A DNA stretch of 64,000 bases from Pseudomonas putida (GCF_028682175.1 NZ_JANHKS010000008.1:101102-165101), one strand, 5' to 3'; shown: positions 7,963-17,914, numbered from the stretch's first letter. Program-made: numbers and translations. The notes: generated by a model not told the origin, from the letters alone.

Positions 7963-10569
7963 TCAGCGAATGCCGATGGCCGAAATCACGCTGTAGGTGT
8001 AGCCATCCAGCTCCATGCCGCTACCCAGGGCTTTCTGGTAATAGGTCTTGCCAAATGGCGACAGCTTGGCCAGGGTCGATGACCAGTACAGGTCCTTGAC
8101 CAGGGGCCAGTTGGCCGCCCACATACCGTGAATCTCCCGCAGTTCCTGGATCGACGGCAGCCGGGCCTGATTGTTGCCAGCCTGTGCGCCTGCCTGGCCG
8201 AAATTGCCCTTGCCCAGCTCGATGCAGTGGATCACCCCCGTGACGGTCACTGCGTAGGACAGCGACTGCCCCGCAGCATCGGCCACGGTAATGGTGGTCG
8301 TGCCCTTGCCGCGGACGCTGACCAGCCCGGCCTCACTGACCTGGGCCACCCGCGGATCGGCCGAGGTGTAGGTATAGGGCGCCGTCCCGCCGCTCGCCTG
8401 GCGCTGAACCGTGGTGCCGCCTGGCATCGTCGGCAGCGCGTCGGGGCGCGAGGGCACCAGGTACACCTTGCCGCCCAGCGTCACCGGCGAGGTGTCCAGG
8501 CTCAGCGGGTTCTGCACCCGCAACGTGCGGCGCTCGGAGTCGCGTACGTTGCCGCCACGGCTGACCTGATAGCTCAATGTCGCCTGTGCGCCGGCACTGG
8601 CGGTAATCAGCGCCTTGGGCAACTGGAACACCAGTTCAGTGCCGCCCGTGGCCTCCTGCTCGACGGTTTCAAAGCGCGAGGCACCTTCCCAGATCACCTT
8701 GACCCGATCACCGGCGCGTACCTCATAACGCGCCCGCACCGTCGCACCGGCCTCTGGAATCAGCCCCGGATTCACCACACCGTCCTCCTGCACGGTGTCC
8801 ATGGTCGGCGCCGGAAGCACCGATGCGCTCATCACCCGCACCGAATAAACCTCCGAATCCTGCGAGGTGCCATTGGCCCGGATCACCTGATACGACACCG
8901 CCACCGTCTGGCCGTCGTTGGCATCGAGCAGCGCACGGGCAAACACCACCGACAGCGCCTTGCCGGCATCGTCCTGGGTGATGGACTTCTCTTTCTGGTC
9001 GCTGCCGTTGGGACCGTTCCAGCTCAGGTTGACCGTATCCCCCTGGCGCAGATTGGCTGAATCCGCGATCACCACCGTGGCGCCGTTGGGTGCGTTGGCG
9101 GGGTCAAGGATGTCGTTTTCGGCTTCGAGGATGGTGGGCAGGGGGAGGGGGCCGCTCTGGTTGGCGCTGACGGGCAGCATCAACGAAGGCGAAGTGAAGA
9201 ACGCACGGCTGAAGGTGTTGACGGTGTAGTGGATCGCCACCGAGCCACCCGCGAGCAGGCTGACCTTGTCGTCCGGAATGAAGAAGTCCATCGGCATGCC
9301 GGCAGCACCTGCGGCGACGGTCTTGAGTTCATCGAACATCACATTGGCGCCGCTTTCGGTCTTGCCCATCCAGTACAGATGAACGTCGTTGCCCTCTGCC
9401 ATGAAGTAATACACAGGCACCTCGACGCGAACGTTGAGCGAGGCCGGATCCAGCACCCCGCCGTTCTGTTCGGCAACCGGCACCCTGGGCAGCGGCAACT
9501 CCATGGGCTGGCCGATGATTTTCAATTGCAGGCTCTTGGAGCGCAGCGTCACACCGGCCGCCTTCGTCACCTTGTAATACAGGCGAGCCCGGCCTTGCGC
9601 GATCGGCTGGAACTGCGCATTGGGGACCACGAATTCGTGGAAGCTGCCTGCGCCGGGAATGGTTTTGCTCGCGGTGTAGGTCTCGAGTGCCATGCCCTCG
9701 GCCGTGCTGCGTTCCATCGACAGCACCAGCTCATCGCCAGGTCGAATGTCCGGATGGGCGATGACCAGCACCTGCACATCGGCACCGGCCAGTTGATCGA
9801 GATCCAGTTCCATTCCCGGCGCTTGCGGGGTGATCGGCGCGGGCAACGTGGACTCTCCCGCCTCGACCGCCACATAGGTCGGCAGGGACCAGCGCGACCA
9901 GTTGTTGACGATGTCGCGGATTTCGTAGCGCACCTCCAGCATGTCCGAGTCGCCGGCGCGCTCGATGATCTCTTTGCTGACCGGGATGACCAGTGGCTGA
10001 CCGACTTGCTGGGCGTCGGTGATCTCGGTGCGGATGATTTCGCCATGCCAGGACAGCGCGATCCGGTCACCCACGAACATGTTCATGTAGGCGGCAATTT
10101 CCACCGTCACGCCTTCAGGCGAGGTGATGATTCCTTCCGGAAACACTTTCGGCGTGGCCAGTCGCTCGTTTTCCCAAGGTGTGGCCGGGTTGGTGTCAGT
10201 GCCGCCCGGGATGGTCAGCTTGACTGGCACCACCGCAGGGGTGGACGTGTTTTTCTGCCCGCCGATGGGTTTGGTTACCTCATAGAAGAGGGTGATGTTC
10301 GTTTCGTGGATGAACTTCTGGTCCAGCGGCAGGACCACGAAATTGAAGAAACCGGGTGACAGGTCTTCTCGCTTCACCGTGTAGTTGAAGGCCAGTGCGT
10401 CATCACAAAAAAGGTCGATGATGTCGCCTTCGGCAATTTCAAGATAGGGCCCGACGCGCACGGAGAGTGGCACCTGGGGGTCGAGTGTGTCGGCATGACC
10501 GATACCGCTGGGGTCATGCAGGTTCTGCATCGCCGGAGCGGGCAGCAGTGCTCGAATCGCATCGTTCAT
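7963..10569 (-). CDS. Large Ig-like repeat protein with Big_2 and Lcl/DUF1566-like C-terminal domain
   Basis: An 868-residue protein built from about six modules of roughly 110 residues. Each has a core GD-x-[IV]-x-L-x-W-x-G, as in GDRIALSWHG, GDTVNLSWNG and GDRVKVIWEG, then a strand pattern ending in V-x-Y-x-V. A bacterial Ig-like type 2 domain follows (about 715-780, ending TTITVADAAGQSLSYAVTVTG). The last 85 residues carry ARLPSIQELREI, LYWSST and VISAIGIR, the pattern of Lcl/DUF1566 domains found at the ends of invasin-like adhesins. No Sec or Tat signal or membrane helix is present. The start follows AAGGA. It is related to the genes at 10622 and 12715. A surface or ligand-binding role is inference. 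Confidence 0.8.
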   Translation of the reverse strand: MNDAIRALLPAPAMQNLHDPSGIGHADTLDPQVPLSVRVGPYLEIAEGDIIDLFCDDALAFNYTVKREDLSPGFFNFVVLPLDQKFIHETNITLFYEVTKPIGGQKNTSTPAVVPVKLTIPGGTDTNPATPWENERLATPKVFPEGIITSPEGVTVEIAAYMNMFVGDRIALSWHGEIIRTEITDAQQVGQPLVIPVSKEIIERAGDSDMLEVRYEIRDIVNNWSRWSLPTYVAVEAGESTLPAPITPQAPGMELDLDQLAGADVQVLVIAHPDIRPGDELVLSMERSTAEGMALETYTASKTIPGAGSFHEFVVPNAQFQPIAQGRARLYYKVTKAAGVTLRSKSLQLKIIGQPMELPLPRVPVAEQNGGVLDPASLNVRVEVPVYYFMAEGNDVHLYWMGKTESGANVMFDELKTVAAGAAGMPMDFFIPDDKVSLLAGGSVAIHYTVNTFSRAFFTSPSLMLPVSANQSGPLPLPTILEAENDILDPANAPNGATVVIADSANLRQGDTVNLSWNGPNGSDQKEKSITQDDAGKALSVVFARALLDANDGQTVAVSYQVIRANGTSQDSEVYSVRVMSASVLPAPTMDTVQEDGVVNPGLIPEAGATVRARYEVRAGDRVKVIWEGASRFETVEQEATGGTELVFQLPKALITASAGAQATLSYQVSRGGNVRDSERRTLRVQNPLSLDTSPVTLGGKVYLVPSRPDALPTMPGGTTVQRQASGGTAPYTYTSADPRVAQVSEAGLVSVRGKGTTTITVADAAGQSLSYAVTVTGVIHCIELGKGNFGQAGAQAGNNQARLPSIQELREIHGMWAANWPLVKDLYWSSTLAKLSPFGKTYYQKALGSGMELDGYTYSVISAIGIR

Positions 10570-10621
10570 GAGAGTGTCCTTGTCTTCATGTAGACGGCGG
10601 GCCCGCAGGCCCGCCTGGGGT

Positions 10622-12478
10622 TTAGCGGCAGCCCTGCCCGGGAATGGACATGGTGATGATCACGTTGGTGGTGATCGAGTTGACGATCACCCCGTTCGGA
10701 CCTTCGACGCGGTAGTAGGCCTCGCCGCGGCCTTCGCAGATCAGGCGCAACTGCTGGGCCGAGACGCGGAAGATGTAGCCCTGTTGCTGCTCCAGCTCAT
10801 CCATGACATGGGTGAACTCAAGGCTCGCGCCCGGCACCGGCGTATCGGGATTGCCCCGGGCGTAGCCATGGAACACGATGCTCACGCGCGGGTACTTGTC
10901 GGCGTTCAGGTACGGGCGAATGAAGATCGGCGTGCCGTCAGGACTGTTGACCGGGCTGATGGCGTTGTTCTGGTTGGCGTTGGTGAACACCGGGCCAGCC
11001 AGGCCACCGGGACCACCCGGCAGATCGCCCACGGAGCGCACGATCACCGGCTGCGTCGGTGAACGCGACGTGTTGGGGTTGCCGGCGTGGCTCACCGTGT
11101 AATAAACCCGGATCGCGTCGCCGGTGCCTTCGGCCGTCATCAACGCATTGGGGATGGTCAGCAGCAGGTCGCGGCCGACATCGCTGGAGCGCAGGGTGTA
11201 GGTCACAGGCGTCGCTTGCGAACCCCAGTACAGGCGGAACACATCGCTGATGGCGAACTCGTCGCGCCAGCCGATCACGGCATTGGCTTCCAGCAGGAAG
11301 TCGTCCTCGTCGATGACGTTGTCCTGGTTGTCCGGGTTGTCGCTGGTGCCACGGATGATCGGCAGGGCCAGCGCCTCGTTTTCCGGGGTTTCAGGGTCCG
11401 GATCCTGAGGGCCGGGCAGGGTCAGGTTGACGTACACCGGCAAGCCCAGCGACGTCCCCACCAGCCTGCCGCCGCGACGCACTTCGTAGCGCAGCTGAAC
11501 ATCGCCGTCGCCTGCCAGGGCGATATGGGCGTACGGCACGTTCAGGGTGAACACCGGGTCCGAGGTTTCATCGCCGGGTTGCAGCGGCACTTCCGGTAGG
11601 GCATTCGCACCCCAGTACAGAGTGATCCTGTCTCCAGGCTGCGGGCTTGGGTACTGCGGAATGTCCACCGCCACCTTGGCACGGGCATCGGCGTCGTCGA
11701 TCACGCCATCCTCCGACTGGCGGCACAGCGGTGCCGGGTAGTCGTCGGGCACCTGCGTGAGGTACAGCTGGAAGGTCTTGGACAGGGAGTTGATCGAGAC
11801 ATTGCCGGCTCGGTCGGTCACGGTGTAGTACACCGGCTCCTGCACATCGCCCAGGCTTTCGAGGAAAGCGCGGGTGAAGTTGAGCAGCACGTGATCCTCG
11901 CCCACTTCCGGGACGGTGACCGTGTGCTCCGGGCCTGCCACCGAACCCCAGAAAGTGCGGATCTGGTCGCCCCAGGCCATGCCCAGATAGCCTGGCACGT
12001 CGGCCACCAGCACGTTGCCCATGCCGGTCAGCTCGTCGGAAGTCAGCACGCCGTCATCGGTTTCTGGCGGGAACTCCATTCCGGCCAACAGCACGCCGCC
12101 CGGTGCGGTGCGGTCTACGATCAGCGGGACTGTCGGGGAAGGAGAGAACTGCTCACCGATGTCGTTGATGGCCGCGTAGCCCACGGTATACACCCCATCG
12201 TTGGCCAGCAGCGCCGCAGGGATTTCCAGGGTCAGGGGGTCGCCGGGCTGTTCGGTGTCGATGGGTTTTGTTTCACCGACTCGCACGCCGTTCCACATCA
12301 ATTGGTATGAGTGCTCGGGAGTAGCTTCATCCCATGCCACGAATTCCATGACCACAGGCTGTTGCAGATCTTCGAGGGTGAGCAAGCCATCGACAGGGTC
12401 GGCAACCGGCACAGTGGGTTGGGGCAGTTCACGCGGTAAGTTGCGGGTGACGAGGGAACTTCTAGTTGAATGACACAT
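10622..12478 (-). CDS. Ig-like repeat protein, 618 residues (paralogue A)
   Basis: A 618-residue protein. The N-terminal domain has VDGLLTLEDL, HSYQLMWNG and PLIVDRTAPGGVLLA. About four beta modules follow, three with a clear core: GDQIRTFWG, GDRITLYWG and DVFRLYWG. A typical linker is LPGPQDPDPETPENEAL. The YYTVTDRAGN segment recurs in the paralogues. No signal peptide is visible. The ATG follows GGAG. It has the same architecture and length as the gene at 12715, roughly half identical by eye, so the pair arose by duplication. The gene downstream (10569) starts 52 bases after its stop, making co-transcription likely. Function is unknown. Confidence 0.8.
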   Translation of the reverse strand: MCHSTRSSLVTRNLPRELPQPTVPVADPVDGLLTLEDLQQPVVMEFVAWDEATPEHSYQLMWNGVRVGETKPIDTEQPGDPLTLEIPAALLANDGVYTVGYAAINDIGEQFSPSPTVPLIVDRTAPGGVLLAGMEFPPETDDGVLTSDELTGMGNVLVADVPGYLGMAWGDQIRTFWGSVAGPEHTVTVPEVGEDHVLLNFTRAFLESLGDVQEPVYYTVTDRAGNVSINSLSKTFQLYLTQVPDDYPAPLCRQSEDGVIDDADARAKVAVDIPQYPSPQPGDRITLYWGANALPEVPLQPGDETSDPVFTLNVPYAHIALAGDGDVQLRYEVRRGGRLVGTSLGLPVYVNLTLPGPQDPDPETPENEALALPIIRGTSDNPDNQDNVIDEDDFLLEANAVIGWRDEFAISDVFRLYWGSQATPVTYTLRSSDVGRDLLLTIPNALMTAEGTGDAIRVYYTVSHAGNPNTSRSPTQPVIVRSVGDLPGGPGGLAGPVFTNANQNNAISPVNSPDGTPIFIRPYLNADKYPRVSIVFHGYARGNPDTPVPGASLEFTHVMDELEQQQGYIFRVSAQQLRLICEGRGEAYYRVEGPNGVIVNSITTNVIITMSIPGQGCR

Positions 12479-12714
12479 TGTATTTCTCCAATTAGCAGGC
12501 AGCCGAGATCCTTGTTTGAACGGGCTGCTGCAAGTTTTATGAATAACCGAAGTTGTCGGTTATCGAGTGGTGTAGCGATGAATCCGATCCGCGTATCCAG
12601 TGAGTGTCGCAAGTGTCTCGTTGTACGGGATGATTTTTAACTAATAGGAGTTGTGAGTGACTGTCAATAGCTGTGTGCAGTAAATATTTACTGTCTTGAT
12701 TTTATAAGTGAGGG
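12479..12714. promoter_or_regulatory. AT-rich spacer with hairpin upstream of paralogue A
   Basis: These 236 bases between two minus-strand paralogues are clearly richer in A+T than the genes. They hold an 8-bp inverted repeat ATAACCGA/TCGGTTAT (12543-12563) with no T-run. It may be an operator or an mRNA stem. The spacer probably contains a separate promoter for paralogue A. Confidence 0.4.
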
Positions 12715-14568
12715 TCAGGTGCAACTGATTGGAGGTGAGCGTCGATCTACATACACTTCACCGATTAATGAAGTAGCACTGCCGTAATCATTCCTGATGC
12801 GATACCGGGTTTTTAAACGGCCAGTGGTAATCCGCTCCAGAAATAGAGTCGGAATGTTTAAATGGATGCCGTTCATGAACTGTTGTTCATCTACGGTTGT
12901 AGAAAGTATCAACGCAGCGGATTCAATGGGCTGGCCTTCGATGAAGCTATCTAAGCCTTGCAGGCTCAACTCGATTCGGTCGCCGATTCGCATATTTCGA
13001 TAGGGCTGTATCAGTACCGTTGCGCCTTCGACGATGGCGGGAAGCCGCAAGGTGTGGGTTTCATCGGCCTCATTGAACAGCGCGCCTTGCAGCCCGTTCT
13101 CGCCGCCGGGCAACTGCGCCTGGCGCACCACCCTGACCAGTTGCGTGGCGGAGTGTGAAAGGTTCGGGTTGCCGGCATGGGTGACCGTGTAATGCACGGG
13201 GATGGCCCGCCCCACGCCTTCGCCGACGATCAGCCCGTTGGGCATGCAGATCACCAGGTCCGCTGCGGCGTCCAGGTCGTTCTGGTCCAGGGTGCGCACC
13301 ACCGGCAATGGCCAGGATCCCCAGTACAGCTGGATCCGGTCACAGGGCTGGAACCCTGTCTGCCAGGCGATGACCACAGCGGCGTCGAGCAGGTAGTCCT
13401 CTTCATCGAGGAAGTTGGCCTGCCGATTGGGGTGGTCACTTTTGCCGTGCACCTGAGGAGCTGCCAGCTGTTCATTGATCAGCGTTTCGGGCATCGGGTC
13501 CTGGGGGCCGGGCAGTGTGACGAACACGTTCACCAGTCGGCCGGGGGAGGTGGCGCGATTCTGTCCCTCGCGCCGCACCTCGTAGCGCACCTCGATGGCA
13601 CCGTCACCAGCGGCCATGACCGTGGCGAACGAAACCGGTATCGAGGCCACCACCTCCAGCGCTGCTGCGGCCTCGCTCAACACCATGCCCGGCAGCGCCT
13701 GTCCGCCCCAGCTCAGCAGGATCACATCACCGGCCTGGGCATTGCCGTAGTGGGGAATCAGTACGTCCACACCGTGGCGGACATCATTGTGCGTCAGCAA
13801 TCCGTCGACCGCCTTGGGCACGAGCGGTGCCAGCAGGTCATGGGGATGGTTGCGCAGTTGCAACCGCAGGTGGGCAGGCTCCGAGACGACCGACAGGTTG
13901 CCCGCGCGGTCGGTGACGGTGTAGGTCACTGCGATGTCGCCGTCGGCCAGCTGCTCCAGAAAGCTGCGCTCGAAAGTGAAGGTGATGTCGCTGCCGCCCA
14001 CTTCCTCCGCGGTGAGCACGCGCACCGGGCCCGGTTGATCGCCCCAGTAGGTGCGGACCACATCGCCCCATTTGGCGTCGAAATAGCCGGGGAGCCTGGC
14101 GGTCAGGATGTTGCCTGCTGCGGCCAGCGACTCTTCGGTCAGTGGCAGTTGATGCGAAGCAAATAGGAGTGGAGCAAGGAGGTCGCCGCCGGGTGGGGTG
14201 CGGTCTACGATGAGAGGTATGGTGGGAGAAGGGGCGAATTGTCCGCCAACGTCATTGATGGCGGCGTAGCCGATCTGATAAACACCATCTTTGATCAGGT
14301 ATGGACCTGGTATGTCCATCGTCAGTGGGTCTCCAGGCTTTTCATTGACAATGGCGAATTCGACTCCCGTTCGCAAGCCGTTAACCATTAATTGATAGGA
14401 GTGTTCCGGACTAGCCGTTTCCCATGCTGAAAAGGTTAGGGTAATCGGTCTGTCGAGTGCCTCGAGCGTTAGTAAGCCATCTACAGGGTCGGTTTGGGGG
14501 ATGGAGGGGGTAGGAAATTCATAATAACGTGATCTTTCGTTCACGTTGTCGATCGTTTCTTTTTTCAT
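12715..14568 (-). CDS. Ig-like repeat protein, 617 residues (paralogue B)
   Basis: A 617-residue protein whose start MKKETIDNVNER is preceded by GAGGA at ideal spacing; the frame is open further upstream but without a ribosome site. Domain order repeats that of paralogue A: N-terminal VDGLLTLEAL, HSYQLMVNG and PLIVDRTPPGGDLLAP, then modules with GDVVRTYWG, GDVILLSWGG, DRIQLYWG and GDRIELSLQG. The linker LPGPQDPMPETLINEQL is shared too. There is no export signal. The divergent neighbour is the autotransporter at 14907, with 338 bases between. The proteins look like modular binding rods, but neither location nor partner is known. Confidence 0.8.
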   Translation of the reverse strand: MKKETIDNVNERSRYYEFPTPSIPQTDPVDGLLTLEALDRPITLTFSAWETASPEHSYQLMVNGLRTGVEFAIVNEKPGDPLTMDIPGPYLIKDGVYQIGYAAINDVGGQFAPSPTIPLIVDRTPPGGDLLAPLLFASHQLPLTEESLAAAGNILTARLPGYFDAKWGDVVRTYWGDQPGPVRVLTAEEVGGSDITFTFERSFLEQLADGDIAVTYTVTDRAGNLSVVSEPAHLRLQLRNHPHDLLAPLVPKAVDGLLTHNDVRHGVDVLIPHYGNAQAGDVILLSWGGQALPGMVLSEAAAALEVVASIPVSFATVMAAGDGAIEVRYEVRREGQNRATSPGRLVNVFVTLPGPQDPMPETLINEQLAAPQVHGKSDHPNRQANFLDEEDYLLDAAVVIAWQTGFQPCDRIQLYWGSWPLPVVRTLDQNDLDAAADLVICMPNGLIVGEGVGRAIPVHYTVTHAGNPNLSHSATQLVRVVRQAQLPGGENGLQGALFNEADETHTLRLPAIVEGATVLIQPYRNMRIGDRIELSLQGLDSFIEGQPIESAALILSTTVDEQQFMNGIHLNIPTLFLERITTGRLKTRYRIRNDYGSATSLIGEVYVDRRSPPISCT

Positions 14569-14906
14569 AAAATAATCCTCGTTAAGTTGGTCAGGTCGCG
14601 TGGGAATGCCGAAATTTGATAACTCACTCGTTGTCTGAATGTTCTGTATATGTGCACCGCTTTTCATATGCCGGTGGTACATATGTATATTCTTGCCGGG
14701 CTCAATACCAGAGGGTTTTAACGGTAGAGAAATGTCCTACGCCTCTATCGGACCGACCATGGCTGTTTGTAGGGCGGATGAAGCGTCTGTAGGACCCAGA
14801 CCACTTTTTGCCAAGAGCAAGGGGGGCCGGGTGCCGGACTCTTCAGGTCGCCGTACCCTGTCCATGATTTCACCCTGCCCGCTCTTTTTAAGGGAGGGTT
14901 CTCTAG
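14569..14906. promoter_or_regulatory. Divergent intergenic region between paralogue B and the autotransporter
   Basis: This 338-base region separates the two divergently transcribed genes and must carry both promoters. The left half is AT-rich and includes the palindrome TACATATGTA near 14688. A purine-rich GGGAGGG near 14891-14897 is the ribosome site of the autotransporter. No coding frame in it looks real. Confidence 0.45.
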
Positions 14907-17189
14907 GTGAAAAACAGAAGCAGAAAACGCGGCGGCGTCGCAAGGCATTGGCAAGTGGCAGGAGTGCTGTGCGGAGTCTCGCTGGCCGCTCAGGGGATGG
15001 CTGACAGTAGAGTCATCGGTGCTTTGCCGGGGGCGATTGAGGTCCCTGCGAACACCGTGGTCAATATCGATCAGGCCACAGGGCTGGAGTATCACCTCAT
15101 GGGCAGGCAGGCGACCCTTAACCTGCTGCCAGGGGCGATGGTCAATAACGTCATAGCTGCGACAGAGGATAATTCTGCACTCAATATCCGTGGAGGCATC
15201 ATTGACCAGCAAATCGACGGGTCGAACGTGAAGGCGGCTGTTTACCTGACCGGAGGCAGATTGGATGCCGATGACGCCACCATCATAAGCCGCGTAAAGC
15301 CTGGCATGCGGCTGGGTCAGGGGGTGCGATTGGGGACGTTGGCGACTGTCAAGAACAGCTTCGTAGCCGGTCTGGGTGCAGGCATCCATGTGGCCAACAG
15401 CGAATTGACGCTGGCTAATTCCGAGGTCATCGGTATGGCGGATGGCAATGGATCCGGCGCGGGCATTGTGGCCGCAAGCGGGAAAGTTGCAATCTCTGCC
15501 AGCAGTCATGTAGAGGGAGAATTGATCGGCCTGTCCGTGGTTGGGCCAGGCAAGCAGGGTGGCACGGGTGTTGAGGGCGGGCCGAGTGTGATTGTCGTTG
15601 ATGATGCCCGGGTGACCGGCACCATGGGCCCCGCCATATCCCTGACCGCCAGCCTAACAACCCAACCCAAAGCCACCATCACCCTGCAAAACAGCGCCGA
15701 ACTGCGCTCCGGCAATGGCAACCTCATCGAGGTCCACGACAAGGGCGAGCTTGACCTGATCGTCGACGACAGTCGCCTCAAGGGCGATCTCTTCGCCGCC
15801 GAGGGGGCGCGGATGGATGTGGTGCTGCAAAACGAAGCGCGGCTTTCCGGCAATGTGCAGAACCTCAAGAGCCTGACCATCAACTCCGATGCCCGCTGGC
15901 GCTTGATGGGCGACAACAGCGTGCCGACCTTGAAGCTTGGGGCGGGGCGGGTGAGTTTTCGCGGTGAGGGCTTCAATACCCTGACCGTGGGCGAGCTGTC
16001 CGGGCGCGGGGTGTTCGACATGCGCATCAACCTGGACAACGCCACCGGCGATCTGCTCAACGTCACCGGCCAGGCCAGCGGTTTCCACCACGTCAACATC
16101 GCCAACACCGGGGCCGAGGTGGTACCGGAAAACTTCGAGGCGTTGCGCATCATCCACACCGAAGGCGGCAATGCAGATTTCGAACTGGGTGGCGGGCGTG
16201 GCCGCGCCGACCTCGGCGTCTATTCCTACGCCCTGGAGCAGCAAGGCAACGACTGGTTTATCGTCGGTTCCGGCAAGACCATCAGCCCCTCGACCCAGAG
16301 CGCCCTGGCATTGTTCAACGTCGGGCCGACGATCTGGAACAGCGAGCTGACTACCTTGCGCAGCCGCATGGGCGAGGTGCGCGGGCGGGAAGAGGGCGGT
16401 GGCTGGATTCGCAGCTACGGCAACCGCTTCAAGGCGTCGCTGGATTCGGGCGTGGATTATCAGCAGAAGCAGCACGGCCTGTCGTTCGGTGCCGATGCGC
16501 CGGTGCCAGTGGGTGACGGGCAACTGCTGGTGGGTCTGATGGGCGGTTACAGCAAGTCCAGCCTGGACCTGAGCCGCGGGACGTCCGGCGAGGTGGACAG
16601 TTACTACCTCGGCGCTTATGGCACCTGGCTGTCGAACGATGGCTACTATCTGGACGGCGTGCTGAAGGTCAACCAGTTCCATAACAGCTCGAAAGTGGCG
16701 ATGAGCGACGGCGAGAAGGCCAAGGGCGACTACAGCAACCGGGCCGTGGGTGGTTCTGTGGAGTTCGGCAAGCACATCAAGCTGGCCGATGACTACTTCG
16801 TCGAGCCCTATGCGCAGCTGTCCGGCGTGTGGATCGACGGCAGCAGCTACACCCTGGACAACGGCCTGCAGGCCAGGACCAGCCAGACCCAATCGGTGCT
16901 GGGCAAGGTCGGTACTTCGGTCGGGCGGCAGTTCGCGCTCAAGGACGGCGGCGTCCTGCAGCCTTACGTGCGGGTGGCGGCAGCCCATGAGTTCTCCCGC
17001 AACAATGACGTGAAGGTCAACGACCAGCGTTTCGACAACGATCTGTTTGGCTCGCGGGCCGAACTGGGCGCTGGCGTTTCGGTGTCGCTGTCCGAGCGTC
17101 TGCAGGTGCATGCCGACTTCGATTACATGAAGGGCAAGCATGTCGAGCAGCCGTGGGGCGCGAACGTCGGGTTGCGCCTGGCGTTCTGA
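14907..17189 (+). CDS. Pertactin-type autotransporter (type Va secretion)
   Basis: A 760-residue outer-membrane autotransporter. A GTG start follows GGGAGGG. Residues 1-32 form a basic, hydrophobic signal peptide ending AAQGMA. The passenger (about 33-470) is a parallel beta-helix rich in short repeats such as DSRLKGDLFAAEGARMDVVL, in pertactin style. No serine-protease motif is seen. From about 490 (GGGWIRSYGNRFKA) to the terminal LRLAF runs a 12-strand barrel ending in phenylalanine. Codon use and GC are like core genes in the second half; the first third is lower in GC. It stands alone on its strand inside the Ig-like cluster, followed by its own terminator. An adhesin role is likely by family. 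Confidence 0.92.
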   Translation: MKNRSRKRGGVARHWQVAGVLCGVSLAAQGMADSRVIGALPGAIEVPANTVVNIDQATGLEYHLMGRQATLNLLPGAMVNNVIAATEDNSALNIRGGIIDQQIDGSNVKAAVYLTGGRLDADDATIISRVKPGMRLGQGVRLGTLATVKNSFVAGLGAGIHVANSELTLANSEVIGMADGNGSGAGIVAASGKVAISASSHVEGELIGLSVVGPGKQGGTGVEGGPSVIVVDDARVTGTMGPAISLTASLTTQPKATITLQNSAELRSGNGNLIEVHDKGELDLIVDDSRLKGDLFAAEGARMDVVLQNEARLSGNVQNLKSLTINSDARWRLMGDNSVPTLKLGAGRVSFRGEGFNTLTVGELSGRGVFDMRINLDNATGDLLNVTGQASGFHHVNIANTGAEVVPENFEALRIIHTEGGNADFELGGGRGRADLGVYSYALEQQGNDWFIVGSGKTISPSTQSALALFNVGPTIWNSELTTLRSRMGEVRGREEGGGWIRSYGNRFKASLDSGVDYQQKQHGLSFGADAPVPVGDGQLLVGLMGGYSKSSLDLSRGTSGEVDSYYLGAYGTWLSNDGYYLDGVLKVNQFHNSSKVAMSDGEKAKGDYSNRAVGGSVEFGKHIKLADDYFVEPYAQLSGVWIDGSSYTLDNGLQARTSQTQSVLGKVGTSVGRQFALKDGGVLQPYVRVAAAHEFSRNNDVKVNDQRFDNDLFGSRAELGAGVSVSLSERLQVHADFDYMKGKHVEQPWGANVGLRLAF

Positions 17190-17214
17190 CCCCCTGATGG
17201 AGCGTTGAAGTGAG

Positions 17215-17245
17215 CCCCGGCGACAGCGATGTCGCCGGGGTTTTT
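17215..17245 (+). terminator. Rho-independent terminator of the autotransporter gene
   Basis: An 11-bp stem CCCCGGCGACA/TGTCGCCGGGG with a GCGA tetraloop is followed by five T. It lies 25 bases after the stop and before the convergent gene at 17255. Confidence 0.93.
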
Positions 17246-17254
17246 GCTTTGCGG

Positions 17255-17914
17255 CTACTGGATGCGCTTGCGGCGGCGGATGGCGCGGGTGCGGTCCGGC
17301 GGGGGTGGGCCGATGTGGTGGTCGCCAACCAGCATCAGGATCAGGGTTTCGGACACGCCCACCAGTTTCGAGCGGCGCAGCACCTCATAGGAAACCTCCA
17401 CCAGACCATTCTTGCTGCGACCCAGGTGTGCGCCACTGAGGTAACGCGTCTCGCGGGGCCCGGTACGGCCCCTCGGTTCGCCGATGACGCTGTAGTAGGT
17501 GGTGTTGCCCCAGCGCAGCTTGAGCTGATCGCCTGCCCACAGCTTCGGTGAACGCGGGATATTGATGCGAATGCCTTCAAGCAGCGCACTGCGCGGCAGC
17601 ATCTGGGATTTTGCCTCCGACACCAGGGGCGCGGCGAAGATGGGCTCGATGTTCAGCTCATCGGCACTCGGACAGTCCAGGCGTGGGACATTGGCCAGGA
17701 AGGAGGAGTAGCTGGCGATCACTTCCCGGGTGATCTGATCGATGGAGCGTACGGCTTGCAGTTCCTCGTACAGCGGGACGCAGGAGGGGTCGAGTGTCGA
17801 TGGATCGAACGCCTGAGTGTCGATCGCCCTCATGTTTTCCATCCATTTATTATCGGTGTTGGCAGTGGCCGAAGGTAAACCTTTGGGCAGCAGAATGTCC
17901 TTTTCGTCTTCCAT
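17255..17914 (-). CDS. Short Ig-like module protein with unique N-terminus and basic tail
   Basis: A 219-residue protein. Residues 1-95 are unlike the other members of the locus (MEDEKDILLPKG and onward). Residues about 95-200 form one module with the signature AGDQLKLRWGNTTYY and VEVSYEVLRRSKLVGVSETLIL. The C-terminus is strongly basic (RTRAIRRRKRIQ). The start follows AAAGGAG. It is either a stand-alone one-module member or a remnant of a longer gene. There is no signal peptide. The gene is convergent with the autotransporter. Confidence 0.7.
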   Translation of the reverse strand: MEDEKDILLPKGLPSATANTDNKWMENMRAIDTQAFDPSTLDPSCVPLYEELQAVRSIDQITREVIASYSSFLANVPRLDCPSADELNIEPIFAAPLVSEAKSQMLPRSALLEGIRINIPRSPKLWAGDQLKLRWGNTTYYSVIGEPRGRTGPRETRYLSGAHLGRSKNGLVEVSYEVLRRSKLVGVSETLILMLVGDHHIGPPPPDRTRAIRRRKRIQ

